Part shown: positions 39,016 to 47,583 of the stretch, piece after piece
Layout: every line of letters starts with the position of its first letter
Position numbering within the stretch: position 1 is the stretch's first letter
Origin: Sphingobacterium zeae
Lineage (GTDB): Bacteria; Bacteroidota; Bacteroidia; Sphingobacteriales; Sphingobacteriaceae
DNA: 64,000 bases
Direction: 5' to 3'
Assembly (NCBI RefSeq): GCF_030818895.1
Contig: NZ_JAUTBA010000001.1
Location: forward strand, 4,588,001-4,652,000
Translations under genes and position numbers: made by a program
Notes under the pieces: generated by a model
The model's input: only the letters and a program-made list of their open reading frames with translations
What the model was told of the DNA's origin: nothing
Databases searched by the model: none

Positions 39016-39370
39016 ACTATCTTTTCGTTCAATTGTGTTAGTTTATATCCTTTTCCTTTTTGATCCGAAACTACAGATCAATATGCCGCTAGCCTACAGA
39101 CTTTAGACCAAGGGTCTTTGAATCTCGGTGAATGGCGGAAATGTAAAGGTGAATATAACAACCATCTTACCTGCTGCATGCCAATTACTATACCATTGGC
39201 CACAATAAATACATTTATGCCTCTAAGCACATTTAAAGGCATTTTCAGGATCTTTCTACGAAAAAGAAAACGTGCGCATATGAACAGTTTCAAAATAGAT
39301 TGTCCGCATGCGCACACTGCATAAAAACCTGGCAAAAGATTGATGATTACCGCCTGTTGACCAAATTGAT
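39016..39370. other. Intergenic region with inverted repeats
   Basis: Between the stop of the GLPGLI-like gene and the start of the NTF2-like gene. It holds an 8-bp perfect inverted repeat (GTGCGCAT 39272-39279 with ATGCGCAC 39308-39315) and a short palindrome (AGACC, AAG, GGTCT, 39107-39119). The first may be a terminator for the gene ending at 39371. No gene seen. Confidence 0.45.
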
Positions 39371-40006
39371 TTATTTCGTTTTCTTAATTGGTATATCGGC
39401 TGATAGCGCAAAAAAATTGTCCGGAAGTTGCTTTGCTTCAATTTTTCGGGCAATAGACTCCATTTTGAATTGCTCATTATCAATCACAATTTTCAATGGA
39501 ACAGACTTGGCTTTTGCTAAATAGTAGTTCCAATTTCGATAACTATGCATCTGATACTTAGCAAAATCAACAGGGTATTTTGATGTGTAAAAATAGGTTG
39601 TCTGCCCTCCTTGCGTCTTTAAGATCAAGGCATCACAATCTTCCCCCAATATTTTCTCTTTATTTTTAATCAGCTCATAACTCACGATTGCATCCGACTG
39701 CACATTGGCATCAAACCAATAAAGGGTATCTGATCGGCTCGTCTTATTGTACAGTCTATTGGTCTCACTAATATAGAGCTGTACGGTGATACCAGCTCCA
39801 TTTGTTAGCGATTTGTAATTTCCCGATTTGATAAAACACGTTTGCTCGTCGCCTAAAAGAAGACGCATGTGTTCGCTGGAAATCGTGGAGTTTTTACTTT
39901 GAAAGCTGTTTTGATAAATAATTTCTCCTTCAAATGCCTTTTGAGAGTATGTTTTCCCTGTGGCGACTAGAAATAATAACGATAATAATAGATAATTGAT
40001 GTTCAT
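39371..40006 (-). CDS. Exported GLPGLI/DUF4412-like protein
   Basis: The start at 40006 (MNINYLLLS) gives a signal peptide ending KTYSQ; the frame is open to 40030. About 211 aa. Motifs are FEGEIIYQNSF, a middle YISETNRLYNK, LGEDCDALILK and a terminal 'NWNYYLAKAKSVPLKIVI' beta region, typical of the GLPGLI/DUF4412 superfamily of secreted beta-barrel-like proteins. Function unknown. It is followed downstream by the GTGCGCAT inverted repeat and preceded by the 11-bp repeat array. Confidence 0.65.
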   Translation of the reverse strand: MNINYLLLSLLFLVATGKTYSQKAFEGEIIYQNSFQSKNSTISSEHMRLLLGDEQTCFIKSGNYKSLTNGAGITVQLYISETNRLYNKTSRSDTLYWFDANVQSDAIVSYELIKNKEKILGEDCDALILKTQGGQTTYFYTSKYPVDFAKYQMHSYRNWNYYLAKAKSVPLKIVIDNEQFKMESIARKIEAKQLPDNFFALSADIPIKKTK

Positions 40007-40228
40007 TTGCTTAAAAATGATATTGAGCACAAAAAGATTTGTTCAATTTACATCTTTTCTTCATGCTTCAGGGTAACTTTTCATATGCGCTACGTCTTTT
40101 TCATTATTCGTTATATAAATAGGAGTTTTAGCTATAATTTCTTGTTTGATGTATCATTGATATTTCTATGCTATTCCTTCGGAGCTTCTCTGCCGATTCT
40201 CTGTTCTTTGTTAGGGCCTTCTTTGAGC

Positions 40229-40403
40229 TTAATTTGGGCTTTGTTCGCTTATTTACTGCCGTTTACTTGCTGTTTCTCCGTTTATTCTTTGCTGTTTCTC
40301 TACTTATTCTCTGCTTATTTTTTGCTGTTTCTTTGGTGTTTCTCTGCGTATTCTTTGCTTATTCTTTGCTGTTTCGTTGGTATTTCTTTGCTATTTCATG
40401 GGG
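40229..40403. repeat. Degenerate 11-bp tandem repeat array, pyrimidine-rich on the plus strand
   Basis: From 40261 to 40403 there are thirteen successive 11-base units in exact phase: GTTTACTTGCT, GTTTCTCCGTT, TATTCTTTGCT, GTTTCTCTACT and so on. The consensus is KWTTCTTTGCT. Two or three looser units extend it back to about 40229. The last unit (ATTTCATGGGG) decays. Eleven is not a multiple of three, so it is not a coding repeat; one unit is close to one helical turn. It lies between the GLPGLI-like gene and the terminator of the galactosidase gene. Confidence 0.85.
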
Positions 40404-40582
40404 AGAAAAGCAAATAAACAGCAAGCGAACAGCCACGAACAAGTTAACTTTGTACCTACCAAAAGCGAGTATAAGCTCCAAACTTAGCAATACAAATTAG
40501 CATACACACCTATTACCCTCCCGAAACTTAGAAAGCAATTCATAAGCTCAACGGCAAAAACCAACTGTTCACAATAAAAAAA

Positions 40583-40604
40583 AGTCGCATCGGAAGATGC
40601 GACT
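40583..40604 (-). terminator. Rho-independent terminator of the beta-galactosidase gene
   Basis: AGTCGCATC (40583-40591) pairs with GATGCGACT (40596-40604) with a 4-base loop. On the minus strand it is followed by an uninterrupted run of U, and it lies 48 bases after the gene stop. Confidence 0.85.
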
Positions 40605-40652
40605 CAGTAACGAGTTAATTAAAATGATCTTTTGCAACACGGGACACTACAA

Positions 40653-43600
40653 TTATTCTACTGGCTTTACAACAAAAGAGAAGGAATAATTTTTGTAAGG
40701 CAACGTATATTCCTGAAGCGGCCATGCTCCCCAGCTATTGACTCCTCCGACTCCCATCTGTTTAAGGTCAATATTAAGCTGCGTTTGCTTCCTTTTAACC
40801 AGGTCGGCAGCATGACGCTGCTGACGCTTGAGACCATCATCCAAGTCTTTGTCGAAATAATGCAAAGCACTCATGCTAAACGTCGAATCTCCCGTAAACA
40901 ACAATCCACGGCCACGTTTATTTTTTATTTCCATCCATCTAACGTCCGTCTTATTACCTGTCTCCTGTGGCATTACATAGGGAAAATACTGCTGATCCAC
41001 CGTCTGTTTATAAATTCCCACAGGTGATGAAAAATTACGGTCAATGTAGTTTTCCTGCGGTCCCCTTCCATAGTAATTGATGGTTTCAAAGCCTGAAGGC
41101 AGGATCCATTGCATACCGAAACGTGGAAGAACAGCTACCTTTTTTGTGGTATCAGCAAGGAATGACTGAGAAATACGCATTTCACCCGATTGATTAATGG
41201 AATATTTCATTTCCAACTGTCCATACACTTGCGGCATTTTATAGGTAGCATCCACATACGCTAGATTATTGACAACTGTTGATTTAATTTCAATCAATTC
41301 AATAGAATCTGAAACCTGCTTCCAAGACTTCAATTTTTCCGGTGTATTTGCCCCAAAGTCATTATCATTCGGTGCGCGCCAGAAATTACTCTTAAATGTG
41401 GTATGCTCATCAACAAAAGCCTGCCCTTTAAATTGATATCTCGTTAGCCATCCTGATTTAAGATCAAACTCAATCAGTAGATCCTTGGCCGACACGATGA
41501 GATTTCCTTCTTTTCGCTCAGTATTGATTTTCCCTTGTGCTAAAACGGCGGTCTTAGGCCGAAAAACACCTCCCAAAAATAACTGTTCAGTTGCTATAAT
41601 ATGCCCAGTTGGAAGTAAGGCCTCGGCTTTTTTCAGTCGATATGTTAGATTCAGAAACTTTTCGCCAGATTCTACGCTTTGATAAGGAATAGATAGCACC
41701 GCAGATTGTTGCGGCGACACATTCAAATTCTTGATTAGCCCAGATTCAGTTTTTTTCCCATCAACTATAATTTCCCATTGAAGTTCAACATTTTCAAGCG
41801 CTCTAAAAAAGCGCTCGTTATAAATTGCTATCTTTTTTTCACCCAATAGACTAGTATGAATATCCTGATATACTTTTTTCATTTCCCATGCATGAGGATA
41901 GGGAGTTCTGTTCGCGTAAAAAATCCCTTTGGAAGCATAATTCCAGTCCGTAATAGCTTCTTTAGGTTCGTAATCTCCGCCATAGGTATATACCGTATCT
42001 CCTTTAGCGTTGACTTTAATAAAACATTGATCCACAAAATCCCAGATATATCCACCTTGAAATATCCCTTTGTTTGCCCGAATGATATCCCAATAATCCT
42101 TGAAATTACCCAACGAATTTCCCATGGCATGTGCATATTCACATTGAATGAAAGGCCTTTCCGGCTTAGGGTTACGGGATGCATAATTTTTCATCGCAGA
42201 TGGACTGGCATACATAGGCGCCACTATATCAGTATTCCAGTCAAATCTTAATTCGCCATAATTATTCACGGCCCTTTCGTATTGTACCGGACGGCTGGTA
42301 TCGAGCTCTTTTATTCGGAGGTAAGCCCGATAGAAGTTATACCCATTTCCGGCTTCATTGCCCATGCTCCAGATAATGACACTTGGATGATTCCGATCTC
42401 GCTGAATAAGACGTTCAACACGTGCCACATGCGCTTTTTCCCAGCTCGGTCTATTGGCCATGGTATAGGACAGATCATAGCCCATGCCATGTGATTCGAT
42501 ATTGGCTTCGTCGATCACATACAGACCATATTGATCACAGAGCTGCAACCAATACTCGGCATTGGGGTAGTGGCTCGTACGAACGGCATTGATATTGAAT
42601 TTCTTCATAAGTTGTACATCCCGCAGCATACTCTCTTTTGAGATCACATGCCCTGAGACGGGATCTGTCTCATGTCTATTTATTCCTTTAATAAGAATAG
42701 GTTGTCCATTAACCAGCAACTGCCCACCTCGAATCTCGATAGTACGAAAACCGACTCGCAGTGGAATGACCTCGATTGTTTTGTCCTCATGGTCTAGGAG
42801 CTTAACAACTAACTGGTATAAATTCGGCACCTCAGCAGACCACAGTGCAGGACTATCTACTGTCTGCTCAACAGTTATTTCCTGCCCCGAAACTTTGACA
42901 GCTTTACTTGATATCACCCGGCCATCCTGCAGGAGTGTGATCTCTGCCTGTAAATTCTCCTGATTAATCCGGTTAAAAATGAGTTTGGTTTTTAAGACTC
43001 CCTTATCAAAAGAGGCATTGAGTGTTGGGGATAGTTGAATATCACGCACGTGTAGTGGCTGTCGCATCAGCAAATAACAGTCACGCGTGATTCCGCTTAA
43101 ACGCCACATATCCTGATCCTCCAAATAATTGGCTACTCCCCACCGCATAACACGCATGGTAATCAGATTTTTTCCCTTTCTTAAATACTTCGTTATGTCA
43201 AACTCAGATGGTAATTTGCTATCCTCACCATATCCGACATATTCGCCGTTTACCCAAACAGATAAATTAGATTTAGCAGCTCCAATATGTAGAATAACAG
43301 GCTTCCCCTGCCAATCCGCAGGAATGACTACCTCGCGACGGTACACCGCGGTAGGGTTGAAATCCATCGGTACAATGGGGGGATTTGGCTTTCCGATCAA
43401 ATAGGTAAACTCAAAACCTGAAGTAGTATACATCGGAAAACCATATCCATTGAGTTCCCAATTAGCGGGCACCTGAAAATTGTCCCAATGACGATCGTCA
43501 TAAGTTAATGATTCAAATTGGGCTGGCAACTGAGACGGGCTATTAACCCATTTGAATTTCCACGCCCCATTCAAACTTAAATAAGAGGAGGATTCACGCC

Positions 43601-43835
43601 AATCGTAGTCACTAATTTGATCTGCATTCGGAAAGGTTACAAAATCGGTATGCATGGGCATTCGATTTTCTTCAGTTATCGTTTCATCTAACCAAGGGAT
43701 CCCTTTCCGGATAACAGTATCTTGTTGTTCTTTTTTGTTTTGCTCATGCGTCAAAGTCACACTGGACTGCGCATGGCCCAACACGATGACAATACTAGAT
43801 AGAAAAATAAGCGTGAATTTGGTCACTAGTTGCAT
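40653..43835 (-). CDS. GH2 LacZ-type beta-galactosidase, exported (1060 aa)
   Basis: Signal peptide (1-22, ending LGHAQ), then the full LacZ domain order. It has a sugar-binding domain (YRREVVIPADWQGKP), an immunoglobulin-like domain, a barrel with acid/base E494 in MGNEAG and nucleophile E566 in CEYAHAMGNS, a linker domain, and a C-terminal beta-galactosidase small-chain domain (FWRAPNDNDFGANTPEKL). The length is normal for the long LacZ family. It would act in the periplasm or at the surface, releasing terminal beta-galactose. It is followed by its own terminator. The nearest upstream gene, a GH16-GH43 fusion (85 bases before it), is on the same strand and suggests a joint role on beta-galactan. 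Confidence 0.9.
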   Translation of the reverse strand: MQLVTKFTLIFLSSIVIVLGHAQSSVTLTHEQNKKEQQDTVIRKGIPWLDETITEENRMPMHTDFVTFPNADQISDYDWRESSSYLSLNGAWKFKWVNSPSQLPAQFESLTYDDRHWDNFQVPANWELNGYGFPMYTTSGFEFTYLIGKPNPPIVPMDFNPTAVYRREVVIPADWQGKPVILHIGAAKSNLSVWVNGEYVGYGEDSKLPSEFDITKYLRKGKNLITMRVMRWGVANYLEDQDMWRLSGITRDCYLLMRQPLHVRDIQLSPTLNASFDKGVLKTKLIFNRINQENLQAEITLLQDGRVISSKAVKVSGQEITVEQTVDSPALWSAEVPNLYQLVVKLLDHEDKTIEVIPLRVGFRTIEIRGGQLLVNGQPILIKGINRHETDPVSGHVISKESMLRDVQLMKKFNINAVRTSHYPNAEYWLQLCDQYGLYVIDEANIESHGMGYDLSYTMANRPSWEKAHVARVERLIQRDRNHPSVIIWSMGNEAGNGYNFYRAYLRIKELDTSRPVQYERAVNNYGELRFDWNTDIVAPMYASPSAMKNYASRNPKPERPFIQCEYAHAMGNSLGNFKDYWDIIRANKGIFQGGYIWDFVDQCFIKVNAKGDTVYTYGGDYEPKEAITDWNYASKGIFYANRTPYPHAWEMKKVYQDIHTSLLGEKKIAIYNERFFRALENVELQWEIIVDGKKTESGLIKNLNVSPQQSAVLSIPYQSVESGEKFLNLTYRLKKAEALLPTGHIIATEQLFLGGVFRPKTAVLAQGKINTERKEGNLIVSAKDLLIEFDLKSGWLTRYQFKGQAFVDEHTTFKSNFWRAPNDNDFGANTPEKLKSWKQVSDSIELIEIKSTVVNNLAYVDATYKMPQVYGQLEMKYSINQSGEMRISQSFLADTTKKVAVLPRFGMQWILPSGFETINYYGRGPQENYIDRNFSSPVGIYKQTVDQQYFPYVMPQETGNKTDVRWMEIKNKRGRGLLFTGDSTFSMSALHYFDKDLDDGLKRQQRHAADLVKRKQTQLNIDLKQMGVGGVNSWGAWPLQEYTLPYKNYSFSFVVKPVE

Positions 43836-43920
43836 TTCTTAAATTTTTAGGGATAACAAATTAATTCGAAACGGCAGATTGTTTAGCCTAATCGAACTTG
43901 AATAGATTGATGCGGTCAAA

Positions 43921-45675
43921 TTAATGAAAAACATTTAAGTCCCACTGATCTCTCCAATTTATCTGTACTTTTTCATTCCGAAGATCAATAGGTAGCCAAA
44001 TATATCTGCTATCCATAAGCTCTTTGGGGTTCCATCGGTCGGCCATAAAAATAAAGAAATCCTTTTTTCCTGCTACGGGAAGTACAAATGTCGACTGACC
44101 GTCAAAAGTCGAGGATGAATTTGGTCCCCGCATCGGATCACCGAGTGATTTCCAAGGGCCAAAAAGATTCGCGGCGACATGGAGCTCCGCACGATTCGGC
44201 GCCCAACCCGTGCATCCGCTGGTGATCAGGTAATACTTGTCATTATATCTGAATAATGCTGGAGCTTCCCTATGATTCCGAAATAGTAAAGAATCCTTTG
44301 CTGTTACACGGAGGTAATCATCCGTTAACTGAACCAGGCGTAAAGCATAATTTTCGTCGGATGAATACACTTGGTACGCCTTCCCATCGGTATCCACAAA
44401 TAAACTCATATCGCGTGACATATTGTTATTTGGCCTGAAACTATGGACAAACTGAAACGGTCCAAAAGGTGAGTCACTTACCGCAACGGCGGCCCTGGCG
44501 GCTGCATAGCCCTGACCTTTCAATTCAAGATGGAACCACATGACATATTTTTTCAGCTGCTCCTGATAGATCACTTTTGGTCGTTCCATAATACACCCCC
44601 AGGCAATATCGCTGGTGGAATCTGCGCTCGGTGTAAGTGCCAATCCTTCAAACTTCCAGTTATGCAAGTCAGCGGATGAATACACATTGACCCCCTGGGA
44701 TGTTGTGCCACCACGTTTCTCTCCATACCAATAGTATTTTCCATTCTGATAAAGCACGCCACCGCCATGTGCATTGATCACATCACCACTGTGGTCTGTC
44801 CATCTTTCCCCTGGTTTAAAACTACTCACTTGAGCAGGTTTCACTTTTTGATAAACCCGTACATAATCAATTTCATACTTTGCGGGAAGTAATTTATGAT
44901 CTATCGCACCGCCATTTGTACCGCCAAGCGCCAAATTTAACAGCAGATAATGCGGTTGGGTAAATGGATTGAAGCCTGTACCATCCCGATTAACCAATTG
45001 GTCCATCGCAACGCGAAGCATCTCAATATCGTCCACATACAGAGCAATAGCATCTTCATCCCAAATCATTCGCCAAATATGAAACTGATCAGCCCAAGCT
45101 TTTCCCCCAAGATCTTTAACTGCCCGAGTCTGACCGAACCAATGGGCTTTCCACCGCTGATCAGTACCTGTCGCGATATTCGCCAATATTTTGCCACGGT
45201 AATACTCCATAATATCTATTTCGCCATTGGATGGCCACTCTTTGGTCGTTCCTAATGTCCAGAAAGCAGGCCAAAGCCCAGCGCCAACAGGTATACGTGC
45301 CCGAATTTCAAAAATTCCGTATTTCCAGCTTTGCTTTCCTAACGTATTTATTGAAGCCGAAGTATACCTTATCTGCTTTCTGCTGTTAATCCAATCTTTA
45401 CTGCCTTGAATAAAACCCAGATGCTCGCGATGTTCATTTTTTGCTTCAATAATCAATAGGCCATTATGACAGAAAGCATTTTCCTTTTGATACCATTGTT
45501 CTTCGCGGTTACGTTTAAAGCCTTCTTCATAGCTCCACTTGGTTGTATCTAGCGTGCCTTGATAATCGAACTCATCCGACCAAACTAAGCCATATTCCTT
45601 TGGGATGGGTTTTTGGCTGTACGCGGCAAAATAGCTTGACAGTAGAATAAGACAGACAGATATAAGTGTTTTCAT
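43921..45675 (-). CDS. Secreted GH16-GH43 (subfamily 24-like) two-domain glycosidase
   Basis: The start at 45675 (MKTLISV) is used because the frame upstream of it, open to 45912, encodes improbable sequence and a signal peptide follows this Met. About 584 aa. Residues about 25-275 are GH16 with the GEIDIMEY motif (E152, D154, E157). Residues about 285-584 are a five-blade GH43 propeller with RPNNNMSRDMSLFVDTDGKA, an EAPALF acid glutamate and a GQSTF glutamine. In the subfamily containing exo-beta-1,3-galactanase, a glutamine replaces the usual base. An endo module joined to an exo-galactanase-like module upstream of LacZ suggests beta-1,3-galactan or arabinogalactan degradation. Lichenase or laminarinase activity of the GH16 module is an alternative. 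Confidence 0.82.
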   Translation of the reverse strand: MKTLISVCLILLSSYFAAYSQKPIPKEYGLVWSDEFDYQGTLDTTKWSYEEGFKRNREEQWYQKENAFCHNGLLIIEAKNEHREHLGFIQGSKDWINSRKQIRYTSASINTLGKQSWKYGIFEIRARIPVGAGLWPAFWTLGTTKEWPSNGEIDIMEYYRGKILANIATGTDQRWKAHWFGQTRAVKDLGGKAWADQFHIWRMIWDEDAIALYVDDIEMLRVAMDQLVNRDGTGFNPFTQPHYLLLNLALGGTNGGAIDHKLLPAKYEIDYVRVYQKVKPAQVSSFKPGERWTDHSGDVINAHGGGVLYQNGKYYWYGEKRGGTTSQGVNVYSSADLHNWKFEGLALTPSADSTSDIAWGCIMERPKVIYQEQLKKYVMWFHLELKGQGYAAARAAVAVSDSPFGPFQFVHSFRPNNNMSRDMSLFVDTDGKAYQVYSSDENYALRLVQLTDDYLRVTAKDSLLFRNHREAPALFRYNDKYYLITSGCTGWAPNRAELHVAANLFGPWKSLGDPMRGPNSSSTFDGQSTFVLPVAGKKDFFIFMADRWNPKELMDSRYIWLPIDLRNEKVQINWRDQWDLNVFH

Positions 45676-45697
45676 GATGTATTTTAAGTCTCTTTGA

Positions 45698-45720
45698 GCG
45701 AATAGTTCCTGATTATTCGC
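45698..45720. promoter_or_regulatory. Inverted repeat just upstream of the GH16-GH43 gene
   Basis: GCGAATA (45698-45704) pairs with TATTCGC (45714-45720), with a 9-base spacer, about 25 bases before the start codon. Farther up, GGGATAT occurs twice (about 45751 and 45776). These may be operator or leader elements; no regulator is seen beside the gene. Confidence 0.35.
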
Positions 45721-45937
45721 AAACAAAAATATCACCCATTTTCTATCCAGACAAGGGGGATATTGAGTCAAAAAGAGGGATATATTCGTATTTATGTAAT
45801 AATACGATGACACAAATACGATGTAGCTTTTAATATTCCCATCAAAGAACAGACTCATTCTCACAATAATAATATCATACTTTTTCTCAAATGATAAAAA
45901 ACAGATGAGCATCCAGCTGTTCTAATGAGCATAAAAA

Positions 45938-45973
45938 AAATTCCCCAACAGATTTTACACCTGTGGGGAATTT
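45938..45973 (-). terminator. Terminator of the CsbD-like gene
   Basis: AAATTCCCC plus ACAG (45938-45951, one bulged A) pairs with CTGT plus GGGGAATTT (45961-45973). On the minus strand the stem is followed by a U run. It lies 22 bases beyond the stop. Confidence 0.8.
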
Positions 45974-45994
45974 CACTATTACACAATATTAACT

Positions 45995-46180
45995 CTACAA
46001 GTCATTTAACCAGGTATTGACCTCGTCTTGTGTTTTTCCGGTCTTCTTTTGAAGTTTACCTAATAACTCGTCTTCTTTGCCTTCTGCGTACATAAGATCA
46101 TCATCTGTAAGGTCTGCATATTGTTGTTTTACCTTGCCTTTGATCTCATTCCAACGGCCTTTCCATGTTAAATCACTCAT
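45995..46180 (-). CDS. CsbD-family stress-response protein
   Basis: 61 aa. The start at 46180 (MSDLTWKGRW) is set by a strong Shine-Dalgarno AAGGAG eight bases upstream, which is unusual in this phylum. The frame continues upstream without support. The whole protein matches the CsbD fold: WKGRWNEIKGKVKQQYADLTDDDLMYAEGKEDELLGKLQKK with the closing TWLNDL. Members are small acidic cytoplasmic proteins induced under general stress; the exact role is unknown. It has its own terminator. Confidence 0.85.
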   Translation of the reverse strand: MSDLTWKGRWNEIKGKVKQQYADLTDDDLMYAEGKEDELLGKLQKKTGKTQDEVNTWLNDL

Positions 46181-46290
46181 AATTATTCTCCTTTCATTAG
46201 TTATTAATAGAACAGCATTAATCAAATAATCGTTTTAAAATTTTTTTTAAATTCTTAATCGCTATACCTGCACTTTTTATACTCTTCTTG

Positions 46291-46686
46291 TTATTTTCGG
46301 TTACAATTAGCGGTCCAAGCTTTTCCGTCTTTCGTGTAGCCAATAGTTAATTTTCCAGCATCAATACGAATAACACCTGTACCAGCTGAACCAATATTGA
46401 TTAAGACATTATCCTTTTTCTCGAAATCTACTCCATTCAGATTAGGAATACCATTCCCGAAAGCAAAATTATAGGTATCGCCAGCTTTTGTTACCGTAAC
46501 TGTCCCTTCTGCCGCTGCAACATCATTATCATTGTTGTTTAAATCATCAAAAGAGATCGTACCTTCGTATTTTCCAATAAAAAGATCATTGTCTGCCGGA
46601 TCATCATCTTTGCTACAGGCCGTAAAACCTACAAATACCGTAAAAATAAGCATACCCAGTCCCAGTGTTTGAATTAATTTTTTCAT
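46291..46686 (-). CDS. Small lipoprotein of unknown function (131 aa)
   Basis: Lipoprotein signal with C24 (GFTACSK), followed by an aspartate-rich stretch (SKDDDPADND) that resembles surface-export signals. The rest (about 35-131) is beta-rich, with an acidic asparagine/aspartate loop (DDLNNNDNDV) that might bind calcium, and a cysteine near the C-terminus. I do not recognise a family. It is 110 bases upstream of the csbD-like gene and probably separately transcribed. Confidence 0.55.
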   Translation of the reverse strand: MKKLIQTLGLGMLIFTVFVGFTACSKDDDPADNDLFIGKYEGTISFDDLNNNDNDVAAAEGTVTVTKAGDTYNFAFGNGIPNLNGVDFEKKDNVLINIGSAGTGVIRIDAGKLTIGYTKDGKAWTANCNRK

Positions 46687-47010
46687 ACGTAAAATGTGTT
46701 AATGTAAATATTCTCTTTATTACAGCGGGGTAAAATTCAAACTTTATGCCATCCCAATTTCACATCATAAACATCCGTATCAAATCCCTAATAAGAGGTA
46801 TAAATACCGTATCATAGTATTTATACCAACCACTGTAACAATTTTAGCGGGCATAATATCTTACTAACAGATGCTATGCGAAAGAATTTATAACCTTTAG
46901 GTTATCAGTAGTTTTCAGTTTTAAGGCGTAAGAACGTTGGCAAAATATTATTGAAAAAACTTGGATCGAAAGCGCATTATCGCTAAATTCATTTATCCCA
47001 AGCCTACACT
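46687..47010. other. Intergenic region upstream of the FecI-like gene
   Basis: 324 bases containing a 7-2-7 inverted repeat (ATAACCT 46890-46896, AGGTTAT 46899-46905) about 105 bases before the sigma factor start. No coding sequence. Both divergent promoters should be here. Confidence 0.4.
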
Positions 47011-47541
47011 ATGGAAATCAATTATGCGCTTATCGTTCGAAGATTCGAGGAATATTTTGACCTATGGAGTTCCAAAGTATACCAATATGCAGTCCATAAA
47101 ACCAAATCTTCTTATCTAGCCGAAGAAACTGTACAGCGTGTATTTATCAAACTCTGGAAAAATATGCGTGACAAAAATATCGATGCCACCATAGAATCCC
47201 AGATTTTCTGTATCACCCGAACAGTGGTGATCGATCTGGTCAAGGCAGAGTATAACCGAAAGAAACTTCTGGATCACGATCAGACATTTGTCTTGCGCCA
47301 TAGCCCTCAGGATGATTTTTATGCCAAACAACTTACATCCACACTCCATGAAATTGTCGATAAACTACCGGAGAAACGCAAGGAGATTTTTATGCTAAGC
47401 CGGTTTTCTAATCTTTCGCATAAGGAGATTGCGGACAAGCTGGCCATATCGACTAAAACTGTGGAGAACCAATTGACACTAGCACTAAAAACTATTCGAA
47501 AGGCTTTACTGTTGAGTATGCTGGCGCAAATTATTTTTTAA
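47011..47541 (+). CDS. FecI-like ECF sigma factor
   Basis: 176 aa. Region 2 (about 20-85: YQYAVHKTKSSYLAEETVQRVFIKLW) and region 4 (about 115-165: LPEKRKEIFMLSRFSNLSHKEIADKLAISTKTVENQL) are both clear. It is followed 42 bases later by an anti-sigma FecR and then by susC/susD, the standard Bacteroidota extracytoplasmic control unit for a nutrient importer. It should direct transcription of the following susC-susD genes when the importer is occupied. Confidence 0.93.
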   Translation: MEINYALIVRRFEEYFDLWSSKVYQYAVHKTKSSYLAEETVQRVFIKLWKNMRDKNIDATIESQIFCITRTVVIDLVKAEYNRKKLLDHDQTFVLRHSPQDDFYAKQLTSTLHEIVDKLPEKRKEIFMLSRFSNLSHKEIADKLAISTKTVENQLTLALKTIRKALLLSMLAQIIF

Positions 47542-47583
47542 TTTCTTTGGGGGCTACCTCGTTTTCGATCGTAATCTTTATAC

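Larger units (their letters stand above)
40031..40652. other. Non-coding region carrying the 11-bp repeat array
   Basis: 622 bases with no convincing gene. It holds the repeat array at 40229-40403 and the terminator of the beta-galactosidase gene at 40583-40604. Hydrophobic open frames at 40007-40417 and 40168-40500 arise from the repeats, which contain few stops, and are not called as genes. Confidence 0.6.
45676..45994. other. Intergenic region between GH16-GH43 and csbD-like genes
   Basis: 319 bases holding the repeat just described and, at 45938-45973, the csbD terminator. No other gene seen. Confidence 0.45.

Noticed and set aside
40229..40403. CRISPR array
   Set aside because: Units are 11 bases without spacers, and no cas genes are near.
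40007..40500. Hydrophobic plus-strand open frames, looking like membrane peptides
   Set aside because: They run through the 11-bp repeat array in different frames and consist of repeat translations; no ribosome-binding site or protein-like ending supports them.
45676..45912. N-terminal extension of the GH16-GH43 gene to 45912
   Set aside because: The added 79 residues have no domain and would hide the signal peptide that begins at 45675.
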